A DNA stretch of 64,000 nucleotides from Chthoniobacteraceae bacterium (lineage in GTDB: Bacteria > Verrucomicrobiota > Verrucomicrobiia > Chthoniobacterales > Chthoniobacteraceae), in NCBI GenBank assembly GCA_947449735.1, contig CANFTB010000027.1, positions 1 to 64,000 of the forward strand, in the 5' to 3' direction. Made by a program: the position numbers and the translations under genes. The notes beneath the pieces are model-generated. The model was not told the DNA's origin, made no database searches, and saw only the letters and a program-made list of their open reading frames with translations. Shown piece by piece: positions 1 through 8,389 of the stretch (positions are counted from its first letter, which is position 1; each line of letters starts with the position of its first letter).

Positions 1-5
1 ATACA

Positions 6-125
6 AGACACGGAGCCGCGGAGGGGGATAAATAATTTTGATTTATTGGTTTATATGATTTTTCTCCGCGCCCTCCGCGGCCCCGCGTGCGATCCCTTCT
101 TCTCTTGTGCTTCGGCGTTCGGGTT
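6..125. repeat. Dispersed structured repeat, copy 1
   Basis: About 120 bp here recur almost identically at 51967-52086 (constant offset 51961; one substitution seen, C at 94 against T). The unit has a GC-rich perfect inverted repeat (GCCGCGGAGGG at 15-25 against CCCTCCGCGGC at 71-81) flanking an AT-rich centre that holds a smaller palindrome (ATAAAT at 28-33, ATTTAT at 41-46). It lies just upstream of the lysyl-tRNA synthetase start at 195. It carries no transposase, so it is best seen as a REP- or MITE-like non-coding element. Confidence 0.85.
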
Positions 126-194
126 AAAGAAATGCACGTCCAAGCGCGGAGGGTGTGGCGTTTTTGTGAATCCTTTGCTTTGCTTGGCGGTCTT

Positions 195-1967
195 ATGTTC
201 TGGTGCGAAGAAGTTGCCGCGCAATGCGTCGGTCCTCAGATTATCAACGACTCGAAAACCCCCTCGGGCCGGGTCCACGTCGGCGCTCTGCGCGGTGTGC
301 TCATCCACGACGCCATTTTCCGGACCCTCAGGTCCCGGGGCATCGAGGCTCGCTACCTGTTTGGGGTGGACGACTACGATCCCCTCGACGAGATCCCCGC
401 CGGCAAGGGGGAGCATTTTGAAAAATACCTCGGCCAGCCGCTCTGCAACGTGCCGCCGCCGGACGGTTCCGACGCCCCCGACATGGCGGAGCACTACATG
501 GGCGAGTTCTGGGGCGTGTTCCGCGAGCTCGGGGTCCAGGTGGAGCCCTACCGGATGCGGGACGTGTACCGTTCGGGCCGCTTCAATGAGGTGATTGATA
601 CGATTTTGCGCAAGTCGGACGTGGTGCGCCGCGTCTACAAAGAGGTGTCCAACTCGGACCGCCCCCCGACCTGGCATCCCTTCCAGGTGGTTTGTGAAAA
701 GTGCGGCCGCATCGGGACTACCGAGGTTTTCGCCTATGACGGCGCCGAGGTGAGCTATCGGTGCCGCGAAAACCTGGTCAAGTGGGCGCGGGGCTGCGGG
801 TACGAGGGAAAGATGTCCCCCTTCGACGGACGCGGGAAGCTTCCGTGGAAGCTGGAATGGGTGGCGAAGTGGGTGACTTTTCCCGTCACCATCGAGGGTG
901 CGGGCAAGGACCACTCCACCAAGGGCGGGTCGCGGGACGTGGCGGCGGCCTGTTTGAAGGCCATCTTCGACAAGTCGCCCCCCACCAACGTGCCTTACGA
1001 GTTTTTCCTCGTTGGCGGTGCCAAGATGTCCTCCTCGCGTGGCCTCGGCGCCAGCGCCAGGGACATGACGGATCTGCTGCCCCCGGAGGTGCTCCGGTTT
1101 TTGATGATCCGCACCAAGCCGAATTCGCCGGTGAATTTCGACGTGCACGAGGAAGGCATCGTCAAGCTCTTCAACGAGTTCGACCGCTACCAGGCCCGCG
1201 TGCACCGGGACAAGAACGCGACCCCCGACGAGGCGCGCGTGCTGAGCCTGGCGGAGATCGAGCCGCACGGGGCGTTTTTCCAGGCCAATTTCCAGCTGGT
1301 GAGCGCGCTCGCGCAGATGCCGCACATCGATCTTGTGGTGGAATTGCAGAAGCGCCTCGGTCGGGAACTCACCGATGTGGAGCTGAAGGCTCTGGAGCGT
1401 CGCATCCAGTCGGTGCGCGTCTGGGTGGATCACTTTGCGAAGGAGGAGGAGAAGACGCGCTTGCAGGAGACGCTGCCCGCGGGCGCGGCTTCGCTGACGG
1501 CGACGCAGCGTGCGTTCCTGCAACGGTTGGGCGAGGCGCTCGGGGACGTGGCGTGGGAGGACGACGCGCTGCAGTCGACGGTTTTTGAAACGGCCCGTCT
1601 GACGCCGCTCGAGCAGCCGGTCGCTTTCAAAGCGATTTACCGCGTGCTTCTGGACAAGGAGTCGGGGCCGAAGGCGGGGAACCTGTTTGCCTATCTGGAG
1701 CGGGATTTCCTTCGCAAACGGTTCGCGGAGGTTCCGGTGGACCGGGACGCCTACCTGAAGGAGTCGGCGCTTTCCCAGGAGGATTTCACCCAGTGGATGG
1801 TGCAGAACAAGGAGAAGATCGCCTCTTACACGCACGCGCTGCAGACCTGCTCTGCCGGGAACGTGCTCGAGCTGACGGTCGAGATGGTGGACGGCAAGCG
1901 CCACATGAGGCGCGTGCTGTTGCCTGAGACGCCCGACGTGCCGGGGTTTCTGGGAAGCCTGGCGTAG
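195..1967 (+). CDS. lysK: Lysine--tRNA ligase, class I
   Basis: Charges tRNA-Lys with lysine in the cytoplasm. The protein has about 590 residues from the ATG at 195; the frame stays open upstream, but those 36 residues look non-coding and overlap the dispersed repeat. Class I signatures are clear: HVGA at residues 28-31 (HIGH motif) and KMSSS at 277-281 (KMSKS motif). Cysteine pairs in the middle (VCEKCG and a later RCR..CGYEG stretch) resemble the zinc knuckle of this enzyme. Class I LysRS is the archaeal/spirochaete-type enzyme, unrelated to the class II LysS of most bacteria. No clear Shine-Dalgarno precedes 195, so the start is a best guess. The gene stands alone. Confidence 0.93.
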   Translation: MFWCEEVAAQCVGPQIINDSKTPSGRVHVGALRGVLIHDAIFRTLRSRGIEARYLFGVDDYDPLDEIPAGKGEHFEKYLGQPLCNVPPPDGSDAPDMAEHYMGEFWGVFRELGVQVEPYRMRDVYRSGRFNEVIDTILRKSDVVRRVYKEVSNSDRPPTWHPFQVVCEKCGRIGTTEVFAYDGAEVSYRCRENLVKWARGCGYEGKMSPFDGRGKLPWKLEWVAKWVTFPVTIEGAGKDHSTKGGSRDVAAACLKAIFDKSPPTNVPYEFFLVGGAKMSSSRGLGASARDMTDLLPPEVLRFLMIRTKPNSPVNFDVHEEGIVKLFNEFDRYQARVHRDKNATPDEARVLSLAEIEPHGAFFQANFQLVSALAQMPHIDLVVELQKRLGRELTDVELKALERRIQSVRVWVDHFAKEEEKTRLQETLPAGAASLTATQRAFLQRLGEALGDVAWEDDALQSTVFETARLTPLEQPVAFKAIYRVLLDKESGPKAGNLFAYLERDFLRKRFAEVPVDRDAYLKESALSQEDFTQWMVQNKEKIASYTHALQTCSAGNVLELTVEMVDGKRHMRRVLLPETPDVPGFLGSLA

Positions 1968-2021
1968 CCGCTGATCGGTTGTGATTTTGGTAACGGGTCC
2001 GGCCTGCGGGGCGGCCCCGTT

Positions 2022-2744
2022 TTACCAGATCATCTTGAGGGCCGCGCCGACGGCTGAAACAAGGAGCAGCGTTTCAAAGAGGCGCTGCGGGATTTTTTGC
2101 AGAAACCGGCGGCCGATCATGTTGCCGGCCAGCACAAGGGGGCAGAGGAGGAGGTCCAGCTTCAGGGAGGGGGCGTGGAGCAGTCCCAGCGCCGCCGAGA
2201 AGGGGAGCTTGAAGACGTTGATGATGAGAAAAAACCAGGCGCTCGTGCCGACGAGGTTTTGTTTGGGGAGCGCGACCGCCAGAAAGTAGATGGCCATGAT
2301 GGGGCCGGCGGCGTTTGCGACCATGGTGGCGACCCCGGCCCAGAATCCCATGATCCAGGCGAACCAGCGGGAATGGGGCAGCGAGGGGCCGAGCTGGGGG
2401 AAGGCGGTCCGGACCGCCTGGACGAGGGTGGTGGCGAGAAGCATCCAGCCGAGCGTCGCTTTGAATGCGGCGTCCGGCACGTTGCGCATGAGAGCAAAAC
2501 CTGCGAACACCCCCGCGATCGTAGGCGGGAGCATGCGGACGATCTGGTGCCAAAGCGTGTGCTGGCGGAACGCCTGTACCGCGCACAGGTCGCCGAAGAT
2601 CAAAAGAGGGAGAAGGATTCCGGTGCTTTCCCGGGCAGGGAAGGCCTCTGCCATGAGCGCCACAGTGACGAGACTTACGCCGGGAAAACCGCTTTTGGAA
2701 AGGCCGACGCAGACCGCGGCCAGCAGACACAACAGGGGTGGCAT
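2022..2744 (-). CDS. TSUP (TauE/SafE) family membrane transporter
   Basis: A 240-residue, very hydrophobic protein with about seven or eight predicted membrane helices and the N-terminal motif GLSKSGFPG typical of the sulfite exporter TauE/SafE (TSUP) family. A second glycine-rich repeat (GFWAGVATMVANAAGPIMA) matches the internal duplication of the family. Members move small anions such as sulfite, sulfonates or organosulfur compounds; the substrate here is unknown. The gene starts 15 bp downstream of the stop of the methyltransferase gene on the same strand, so the two are probably co-transcribed. Confidence 0.85.
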   Translation of the reverse strand: MPPLLCLLAAVCVGLSKSGFPGVSLVTVALMAEAFPARESTGILLPLLIFGDLCAVQAFRQHTLWHQIVRMLPPTIAGVFAGFALMRNVPDAAFKATLGWMLLATTLVQAVRTAFPQLGPSLPHSRWFAWIMGFWAGVATMVANAAGPIMAIYFLAVALPKQNLVGTSAWFFLIINVFKLPFSAALGLLHAPSLKLDLLLCPLVLAGNMIGRRFLQKIPQRLFETLLLVSAVGAALKMIW

Positions 2745-2759
2745 TTTCGGACGTCCGCG

Positions 2760-3899
2760 TCAGGGCTTTTGCGCGGTGTACAGCGCGGCAACGCCGCCAA
2801 GGAGTGCTTCGTAATGTGCGTCCCGGAGGCCGGAGGCCCCGAGGCGTTCGCACATGGCTTCGCCGTTTGGGAAGGATTCAATGGAATCTGCCAGGTAGTC
2901 GTATGCAGAGCGCTCGCCGGTGAGAAGCGCTGCGAGCCAGGGCAGAATTCTGTGCAGGTAGAAGCGGTAAAAGCCTAGCAGCGGGGGCTGGGGCATTCCG
3001 AAGTCGAGGACGAGCAGGTGCCCGCCGGGCCTGAGCACGCGCCGCATCTCCGCAAGCGCGCCGGTCCATGAAGCCATGTTGCGCAGTCCGAAGGCCACGG
3101 TGACCGCATCGAAGGAGGCATCAGGGAAGGGGAGGTTCAGGGCGTCTGCAACGACGAGGTGGGGGAGGCGTTTTTCCCGGGCCACGCGCAGCATGGGTTC
3201 GCAAAAGTCGGCGCCGATGAGGAGCGCGTCTGGGCAGGCGCGCTGGAGGGAGCGGGCCAAGTCGCCGCTGCCTGTGGCCACGTCGAGGATGGCTGCGGGC
3301 CGCCAGGCCTGGACGATTTGCGCGGCCCGCAAACGCCACAGGATGTCTATGCCGCCGCTCAGCAAGTGGTTGGCAAGGTCATACCGGGAGGCGATTCGCG
3401 AAAAATACGCGCGCACACGGTTTGCTTGAATGGAGCCGTCCAGAGCCATAGGGGGTATACTCTGCGTGGAGGCCTCAGAAGGGAAGCCCGGGCGACGGGC
3501 CACCTCCATTCTCCAGAAGCCCCATGCCAGGGCAGCTCCGGCGAAGTAGCTGGCGACGTCCAGCCAGTCCGCCGTTCCCTTGTGGAAATAACGCGGGAAA
3601 ACCCATTCGAAGCAAAAGGACCAGAGCAGAGTGCACTCTAGGATTTCTCCCAGGCCGGGAGGCGAGTCGTGGCTGCGGAGTTTGAGTTTGCGAAAAACCC
3701 ATAGGAGCGGGGGGAGGGCCGCCGGGATCAGAAGGCAGTCGTTGAAGTGGTTTTTTAAAAAGGGAAACTGGCCCCCGAGCAGGCGCCTGCCCGCAAGGCT
3801 GTTTGCAAGAAACAGGGAGGAGGCCGCCAGAAAGAGCGGGTCGGCGAGGTAGGCAAAGCGTCTCTCGGGAGCGGTCGGTCCGGCGGGCGCTGGGTCCAT
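2760..3899 (-). CDS. menG: Membrane domain fused to demethylmenaquinone methyltransferase (UbiE/MenG)
   Basis: The C-terminal 229 residues (from Met151) are a full-length UbiE/MenG methyltransferase with the SAM motif DVATGSGDLA and the family signatures ADFCEPML and VAFGLRN; it would methylate demethylmenaquinone to menaquinone. The N-terminal 150 residues carry about four hydrophobic helices (near 20-37, 55-70, 86-101, 114-129) and resemble small VanZ-like membrane proteins. There is no stop between the parts. ATG 3899 was chosen because residues coded further upstream (the frame is open to 4037) are Pro/Arg-rich and look non-coding. An internal ATG at 3449 could give the enzyme alone. The domain may anchor the enzyme where the lipid quinone sits. 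Confidence 0.82.
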   Translation of the reverse strand: MDPAPAGPTAPERRFAYLADPLFLAASSLFLANSLAGRRLLGGQFPFLKNHFNDCLLIPAALPPLLWVFRKLKLRSHDSPPGLGEILECTLLWSFCFEWVFPRYFHKGTADWLDVASYFAGAALAWGFWRMEVARRPGFPSEASTQSIPPMALDGSIQANRVRAYFSRIASRYDLANHLLSGGIDILWRLRAAQIVQAWRPAAILDVATGSGDLARSLQRACPDALLIGADFCEPMLRVAREKRLPHLVVADALNLPFPDASFDAVTVAFGLRNMASWTGALAEMRRVLRPGGHLLVLDFGMPQPPLLGFYRFYLHRILPWLAALLTGERSAYDYLADSIESFPNGEAMCERLGASGLRDAHYEALLGGVAALYTAQKP

Positions 3900-4042
3900 G
3901 GCTAACCGCAGACCCACTGGATGCCGGTGGCGAATAGGAGTCCGATACCTAGGCGGATGAGGTGTTCCACACCAAGACGCTAGCGGAAGGGACGAAGGAG
4001 GCAAAGCCTGTTCCCTCCACCTTTTCCAGCCGAACACTGGCC

Positions 4043-5470
4043 TCAGGCCCGGGAAAGCTCTGGAATGGGACGCCCGTCGTTCACAATGGCCGTCGGACGC
4101 CCGTTGAGGTCATGGATCATCACCTTAGAGTAGTCGATGCCGAGGTGATGATAGATCGTCGCCAGGAAGTCGCCCGGCCCGCAGCCCCTTTCAACTACTT
4201 CGGCCCCGCGCTTGTCGCTGGCTCCGATGATTCCGCCGGTCTGAATGCCGCCGCCCGCCCAGATGTTTGAAAAAACATTCGGCCAGTGATCCCGGCCGGG
4301 TTGCAGGGTCCCCGTCGGGCCGCTTCCATCGCCGCCCCCCGTGCTCCTTTCAAAAGAGATCTTCGGCGTTCTGCCGAACTCACCAGTCGAGACCACCAAC
4401 ACCCGCTTGTCCAAGCCCCGCGCGTAAATGTCTTCGATCAAAGCCGAAACGGCCTGGTCGTAATTCTTCATGCGGAACCGCATGGAATCGAAAATATGAC
4501 AATTCACCGCATGATCGTCCCAGTTTCCAACCCGGCCGCACAACGCGCCGTCGAGGCTGCTTGTTACAATCTCGACACCAGCCTCCACCAGTCGCCGCGC
4601 GAGTAGAAGCTGCTGGCCCCAGCGGTTGCGCCCGTACCGGTCGCGCGTCCGCGCGTCTTCCTTGCTCAGGTCAAAGGCGTCGCGCGCCTTTGGATTTGTC
4701 AGCAGACTCATCGCCTGCGTCTCAAATTGATCCACCGCGCCCAGTTCGCCCGCCCGGTCAAAGCCGCGTTCCATCCGGTCCAAGCCCCGGCGCAGCGCCA
4801 CGCGGTCGCTCAAACGGCGGCTCTCAGAGGCGTCAGACAAACCCACGTTGGGCACCTCGAAGTTCGGCCGGTTGGGATCGTCTCCAACGATAAACTCCGC
4901 ATAACCGTCCCCGAGGTAGGTCGGACCGTGATATGTCGAATTGATGGCATTGACCGCAATGTAGTTTGGAAGCGGGTTGTCGCGGCCCCCCTCTTTGGAC
5001 CTCAAGTAATGGGCCACTGACATCCAGTCCGGGTATTTGGGCTTGGGTTTGTCTCGCGTATCGGGATCTCCCGACAGCAGTTGTACGGTTCCCGCCGGGT
5101 GTCCCGGAGCTGTCTGGAACATCGAACGGAGGATTGTAAACTTGTCCGCGATCGCGGCCTGCATCGGCATCAACTCGGTCAAGTGGGTGCCGGGAACCTT
5201 CGTTGAAATGGTCTGGAACGGGCCTCGGTACTCGCTGCCGGTCTCGGGCTTGGGATCGTACGAATCGATGTGCGACAGGCCGCCGGGCAGGAACACCATG
5301 ATGATCGCCGTTTTCTCCTTCTTGCTTGGAGCAGGCGATTCCGCGCGCAAACGCATCACCCCCGGCAGGCTCAAACTGGCAAAACCGGCCAGGCCCATTT
5401 GCATAAACCCGCGCCGCGGAATAGGGCCTGAACAGTGCCTTAGAAAACTGGAAGTGATCGGGTCAGACAT
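4043..5470 (-). CDS. DUF1501 secreted protein (alkaline phosphatase superfamily)
   Basis: A 475-residue DUF1501 protein. It starts with a Tat-like signal (PRRGFMQMGLAG near residues 19-30), followed by the family start MVFLPGGLSHIDSYD and late motifs EFGRTPKIS and GRDHWPNVFS. DUF1501 proteins share the alkaline phosphatase/sulfatase fold, are abundant in Planctomycetes and Verrucomicrobia, and are almost always encoded beside cytochrome-type DUF1549/1553 or WD40 proteins. Here it is the last gene of a four-gene leftward operon, 63 bp after the cytochrome-WD40 gene. The substrate is unknown. Confidence 0.93.
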   Translation of the reverse strand: MSDPITSSFLRHCSGPIPRRGFMQMGLAGFASLSLPGVMRLRAESPAPSKKEKTAIIMVFLPGGLSHIDSYDPKPETGSEYRGPFQTISTKVPGTHLTELMPMQAAIADKFTILRSMFQTAPGHPAGTVQLLSGDPDTRDKPKPKYPDWMSVAHYLRSKEGGRDNPLPNYIAVNAINSTYHGPTYLGDGYAEFIVGDDPNRPNFEVPNVGLSDASESRRLSDRVALRRGLDRMERGFDRAGELGAVDQFETQAMSLLTNPKARDAFDLSKEDARTRDRYGRNRWGQQLLLARRLVEAGVEIVTSSLDGALCGRVGNWDDHAVNCHIFDSMRFRMKNYDQAVSALIEDIYARGLDKRVLVVSTGEFGRTPKISFERSTGGGDGSGPTGTLQPGRDHWPNVFSNIWAGGGIQTGGIIGASDKRGAEVVERGCGPGDFLATIYHHLGIDYSKVMIHDLNGRPTAIVNDGRPIPELSRA

Positions 5471-5533
5471 ATGCGCATTAGGAAGGGTTGAGGTTTTGAT
5501 CTTGGAAAGGGCTTGTGCAGGCGGGGCAAATCT

Positions 5534-8344
5534 TCAGCGCTTCTCGAAGGAAACCAGTTCCTTGCCGTTGGTTCCATCCCATACGCGCAGGACGCTGTCC
5601 TCCCCCCCTCCCACCACCTGAACAGCCGACGTGCCGCTCACTGCCGACTGCATAAATTCGGGAAGCTTCGCGATCGCCCTGACCTGCACCCCTTCGTCCG
5701 TGACGATCCGAATTTGGTTGTCGCCGGCGGCGGTCAGCAGTTCCTGACTGTTGCCGATGTACTGAACCGAGGTCACCTCCTTGCTCCATCCCTCGATCTT
5801 CTTTCTCCGTTCCCCGCGGTTCATCTCCCAGATTAAAACCATGCCGTCGCCGCCCGCTGTCGCCAGGACCCGGGCATCGCCCCGGAACGCCACGCCCAGC
5901 ACATGGTGCGTGTGCCCCTCGAGAACATGCACCTGTTTGCCGGACGCCACCTCTGTGACCTTTGCAAGTTTGTCCGAGGCGCCCGAGGCCAGCCAGCGGC
6001 CGTCGGGTGAGAAATCGAGGCTTAACACTGCATCGCTGTGCCGCTCCTTCCAGTTCTGCAGCAACCGTCCGGTGGAAACCTCCCAGAGGCTGATATCCCC
6101 CGCGCGAGAAGGTTCCCCCCCGCCAACGGCCAGCGTCTGGCTGTCCGGACTGAAACGGACCGTATTCACCCGGTCTGCAAACACGTCCCCCTTTGCTCCG
6201 CCGAGCGTTCGCGCCAAAGCCCATCCCCCCCGCGAAGCTGATTCAAAAACAGCCCCCGAAAAACTCACCGCAACGATGCGGCCGTCCTTGCGGTAATCCA
6301 GCCGTCCACCGGAGAGAGGTCCTTCGGAAAGCAATCCCAGCGCGGTTGAAAGGCCGGTGACGAGCGACCACTCCCGCACCCGTCCATCGGAGCCCAGCAC
6401 CCCGACTTTCGTGCCGTCGGGACTAAATCCGACACTCAAAGGCCTGTAAGGCTTTTCCATCGGAGACTTCTTCAATGCCGCCAACCGTTGCGAGGCCTTT
6501 GACTGGGTATCCTTGGATTCCTTCAACTTCGCATTCATGTCGGCCAGTGCCTGATCATTGGCAGCCTTTGACACTTGGATCCGAGCGATCTCGGCGTCCG
6601 CATCGGATGACTGGTGCTCCGCCGCGGTCACCGCAAAAACAGCCGTTGTTTCGGCCTTGAGAGCCGCTGCCAACTTGTCCTGCGCTTCCTTCTCTTGTTT
6701 TTTCAACGCCGCGTCCGGCATTCCGTTGGGCGCGACTTTTACCAACGCCTCGACCCGCTCAATTTCCTTTTGCGCTGTCTCCCTCGCTTCCTTCGCAGGA
6801 GGCACCGCCTTTTGCTTTTCCGGAAGCGCCTTTTTGACCGACTCGATGGTCTGGTTGGCTTTCTTTAAAAGCTCGTCGAGCGCCTTGTTCTCTCCCTCCA
6901 CACGGGCCACCTCCTTCGTGAGATGCGCCACGTCCAAACCGTGTCGGCCCAACTCCAATTCCGCCCGCTCAATCCGTCTTGCCGCGTCCCAGTCCAACCG
7001 AAGCTCGCTCCCCACTTTGCCCGACTCCACCTCAAGCACACGAGTCACACCGTCCGCGCATCCAGCGGCCAGCCGCTTTCCGTCCCGCGAAAACGCCGCG
7101 GTCACAGCTCCCGCAACGACCAACTCCCGCGCCACTTTTCCATCCGCCGCACCCCAGACCCGCAACTTTCCATCCTCGCCGCACCCCAGCAGACGCCCGC
7201 CATCCGCATCCCACGCCAGGTCCGCAAGAGGCGCAACCGCTCCCCATTCCGCGGCCTTGGTCCACTCCGGTCCCCCGGTCGCCGGCCGCTTCCAGATCCG
7301 GACAACCTTGTCTGCGCTGGCTACGGCCAGGCGCTGACCGTCCCCCGACCAACGCGCAATCCCACCCTCCATCTGGTCGCGCGCCCCCATCCACGCTGAA
7401 TCCTTTAAGCTCCAGACTCCGCTCTTGCCCGTTTCCCACGCCACCAGGACACACGAACCGTCCGGCGACGGTTCCAGGGCCTTTGCCCCCGCCACCACTC
7501 CGGCGTGCCGACGCGTCTCCTTTCCGGATCCAGCTTCGATTACGATCAGGTCTCCTGCGGCATTCGCTCCAAGGACTTCCCGCGCAGCCTGCATTCCGGC
7601 GGCCACCGTCAGCCCCATCGCGGGGGAGGGACTCCAGCGCGCATCGGCTGTCTCAAGTTTTTTCCAGACCTTGACCTCGCGAAATCCGGCGCTCGCCATC
7701 CACTTCCCATCGGGGCTGCAGGCCACGGACTGAATGCTGGACTGATGCGCAGGCAGACTTCCTTCGCCGACCGCACCTAAAAAGCTCCTCGTAGTCAGAT
7801 CGTAAAAATGCAACTCGTTGGCACGGCTGCACACCACGGCGCGGCCCTCGTCCGCAAGCGCCACCGAATAGATCGGGGTGACGCTCTTCGGGATGCTGCG
7901 GAACTCCACCGCCCGCGCCTGTTGCACGGAATCCTTCGCCCCTTGGTCGATCCAGGATTTGAGCACCTCGATTTGCGCCGCGGTGAGATCCACCGCGCCC
8001 GACTTGTTGTTCTTCGGAGGCATTACCTCGTCCTCCAGGTGCGCGGCAAACCTCACGAGCGGGCTCTCTGCGCCCTTGCCCGGAAGCACCGCCGGGCCGG
8101 ACTCGCCCCCTTTGCGCAGCAAAGCCGGAGTCTCCATGTTCAAGCCAGCCTTCGTGGTCGTCTTGTTGTGGCATGCCACGCAGTTGCCCCGGAGGAAGGG
8201 ATACACATCGCGGAAGAAATCCTTTTCGGCGAGCAACGCGGGAGCCGAGGAAAGCCAAAGCAGCAGCGCACTCAAGGAATACACACGGGCTTTCGTGAAA
8301 CTCATTGTCCTTGGCTGTTTGAATGTTGGCAGCGGCCGAAGCAT
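5534..8344 (-). CDS. Secreted c-type cytochrome / WD40 propeller protein with central coiled coil
   Basis: A 936-residue protein: signal peptide (about 20-40), a PVC-type haem domain with CVACH at 55-59, a first WD40 propeller (about 145-450), a Lys/Glu/Ala-rich coiled coil (about 451-623) and a second WD40 propeller to the C-terminus (repeats such as LDFSPDGRWLASGASD). The start at 8344 is favoured over Met14 (8305) because GAGGAA at 8358-8353 lies 8 nt upstream. It is likely periplasmic, taking part in electron transfer or acting as an assembly platform for the DUF1549/1553 and DUF1501 proteins encoded on either side. The role is inferred; no member of this architecture is named here with a proven function. 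Confidence 0.9.
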   Translation of the reverse strand: MLRPLPTFKQPRTMSFTKARVYSLSALLLWLSSAPALLAEKDFFRDVYPFLRGNCVACHNKTTTKAGLNMETPALLRKGGESGPAVLPGKGAESPLVRFAAHLEDEVMPPKNNKSGAVDLTAAQIEVLKSWIDQGAKDSVQQARAVEFRSIPKSVTPIYSVALADEGRAVVCSRANELHFYDLTTRSFLGAVGEGSLPAHQSSIQSVACSPDGKWMASAGFREVKVWKKLETADARWSPSPAMGLTVAAGMQAAREVLGANAAGDLIVIEAGSGKETRRHAGVVAGAKALEPSPDGSCVLVAWETGKSGVWSLKDSAWMGARDQMEGGIARWSGDGQRLAVASADKVVRIWKRPATGGPEWTKAAEWGAVAPLADLAWDADGGRLLGCGEDGKLRVWGAADGKVARELVVAGAVTAAFSRDGKRLAAGCADGVTRVLEVESGKVGSELRLDWDAARRIERAELELGRHGLDVAHLTKEVARVEGENKALDELLKKANQTIESVKKALPEKQKAVPPAKEARETAQKEIERVEALVKVAPNGMPDAALKKQEKEAQDKLAAALKAETTAVFAVTAAEHQSSDADAEIARIQVSKAANDQALADMNAKLKESKDTQSKASQRLAALKKSPMEKPYRPLSVGFSPDGTKVGVLGSDGRVREWSLVTGLSTALGLLSEGPLSGGRLDYRKDGRIVAVSFSGAVFESASRGGWALARTLGGAKGDVFADRVNTVRFSPDSQTLAVGGGEPSRAGDISLWEVSTGRLLQNWKERHSDAVLSLDFSPDGRWLASGASDKLAKVTEVASGKQVHVLEGHTHHVLGVAFRGDARVLATAGGDGMVLIWEMNRGERRKKIEGWSKEVTSVQYIGNSQELLTAAGDNQIRIVTDEGVQVRAIAKLPEFMQSAVSGTSAVQVVGGGEDSVLRVWDGTNGKELVSFEKR

Positions 8345-8389
8345 TGGGGAAATTCCTCGTGATTTTGCGGCAGGAGACGGGGGCGTGGT

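Noticed and set aside
51-1904. Long minus-strand reading frame across the LysRS gene
   Set aside because: It is the high-GC antisense shadow of LysRS; composition is Arg/His/Leu-rich and no family motif appears.
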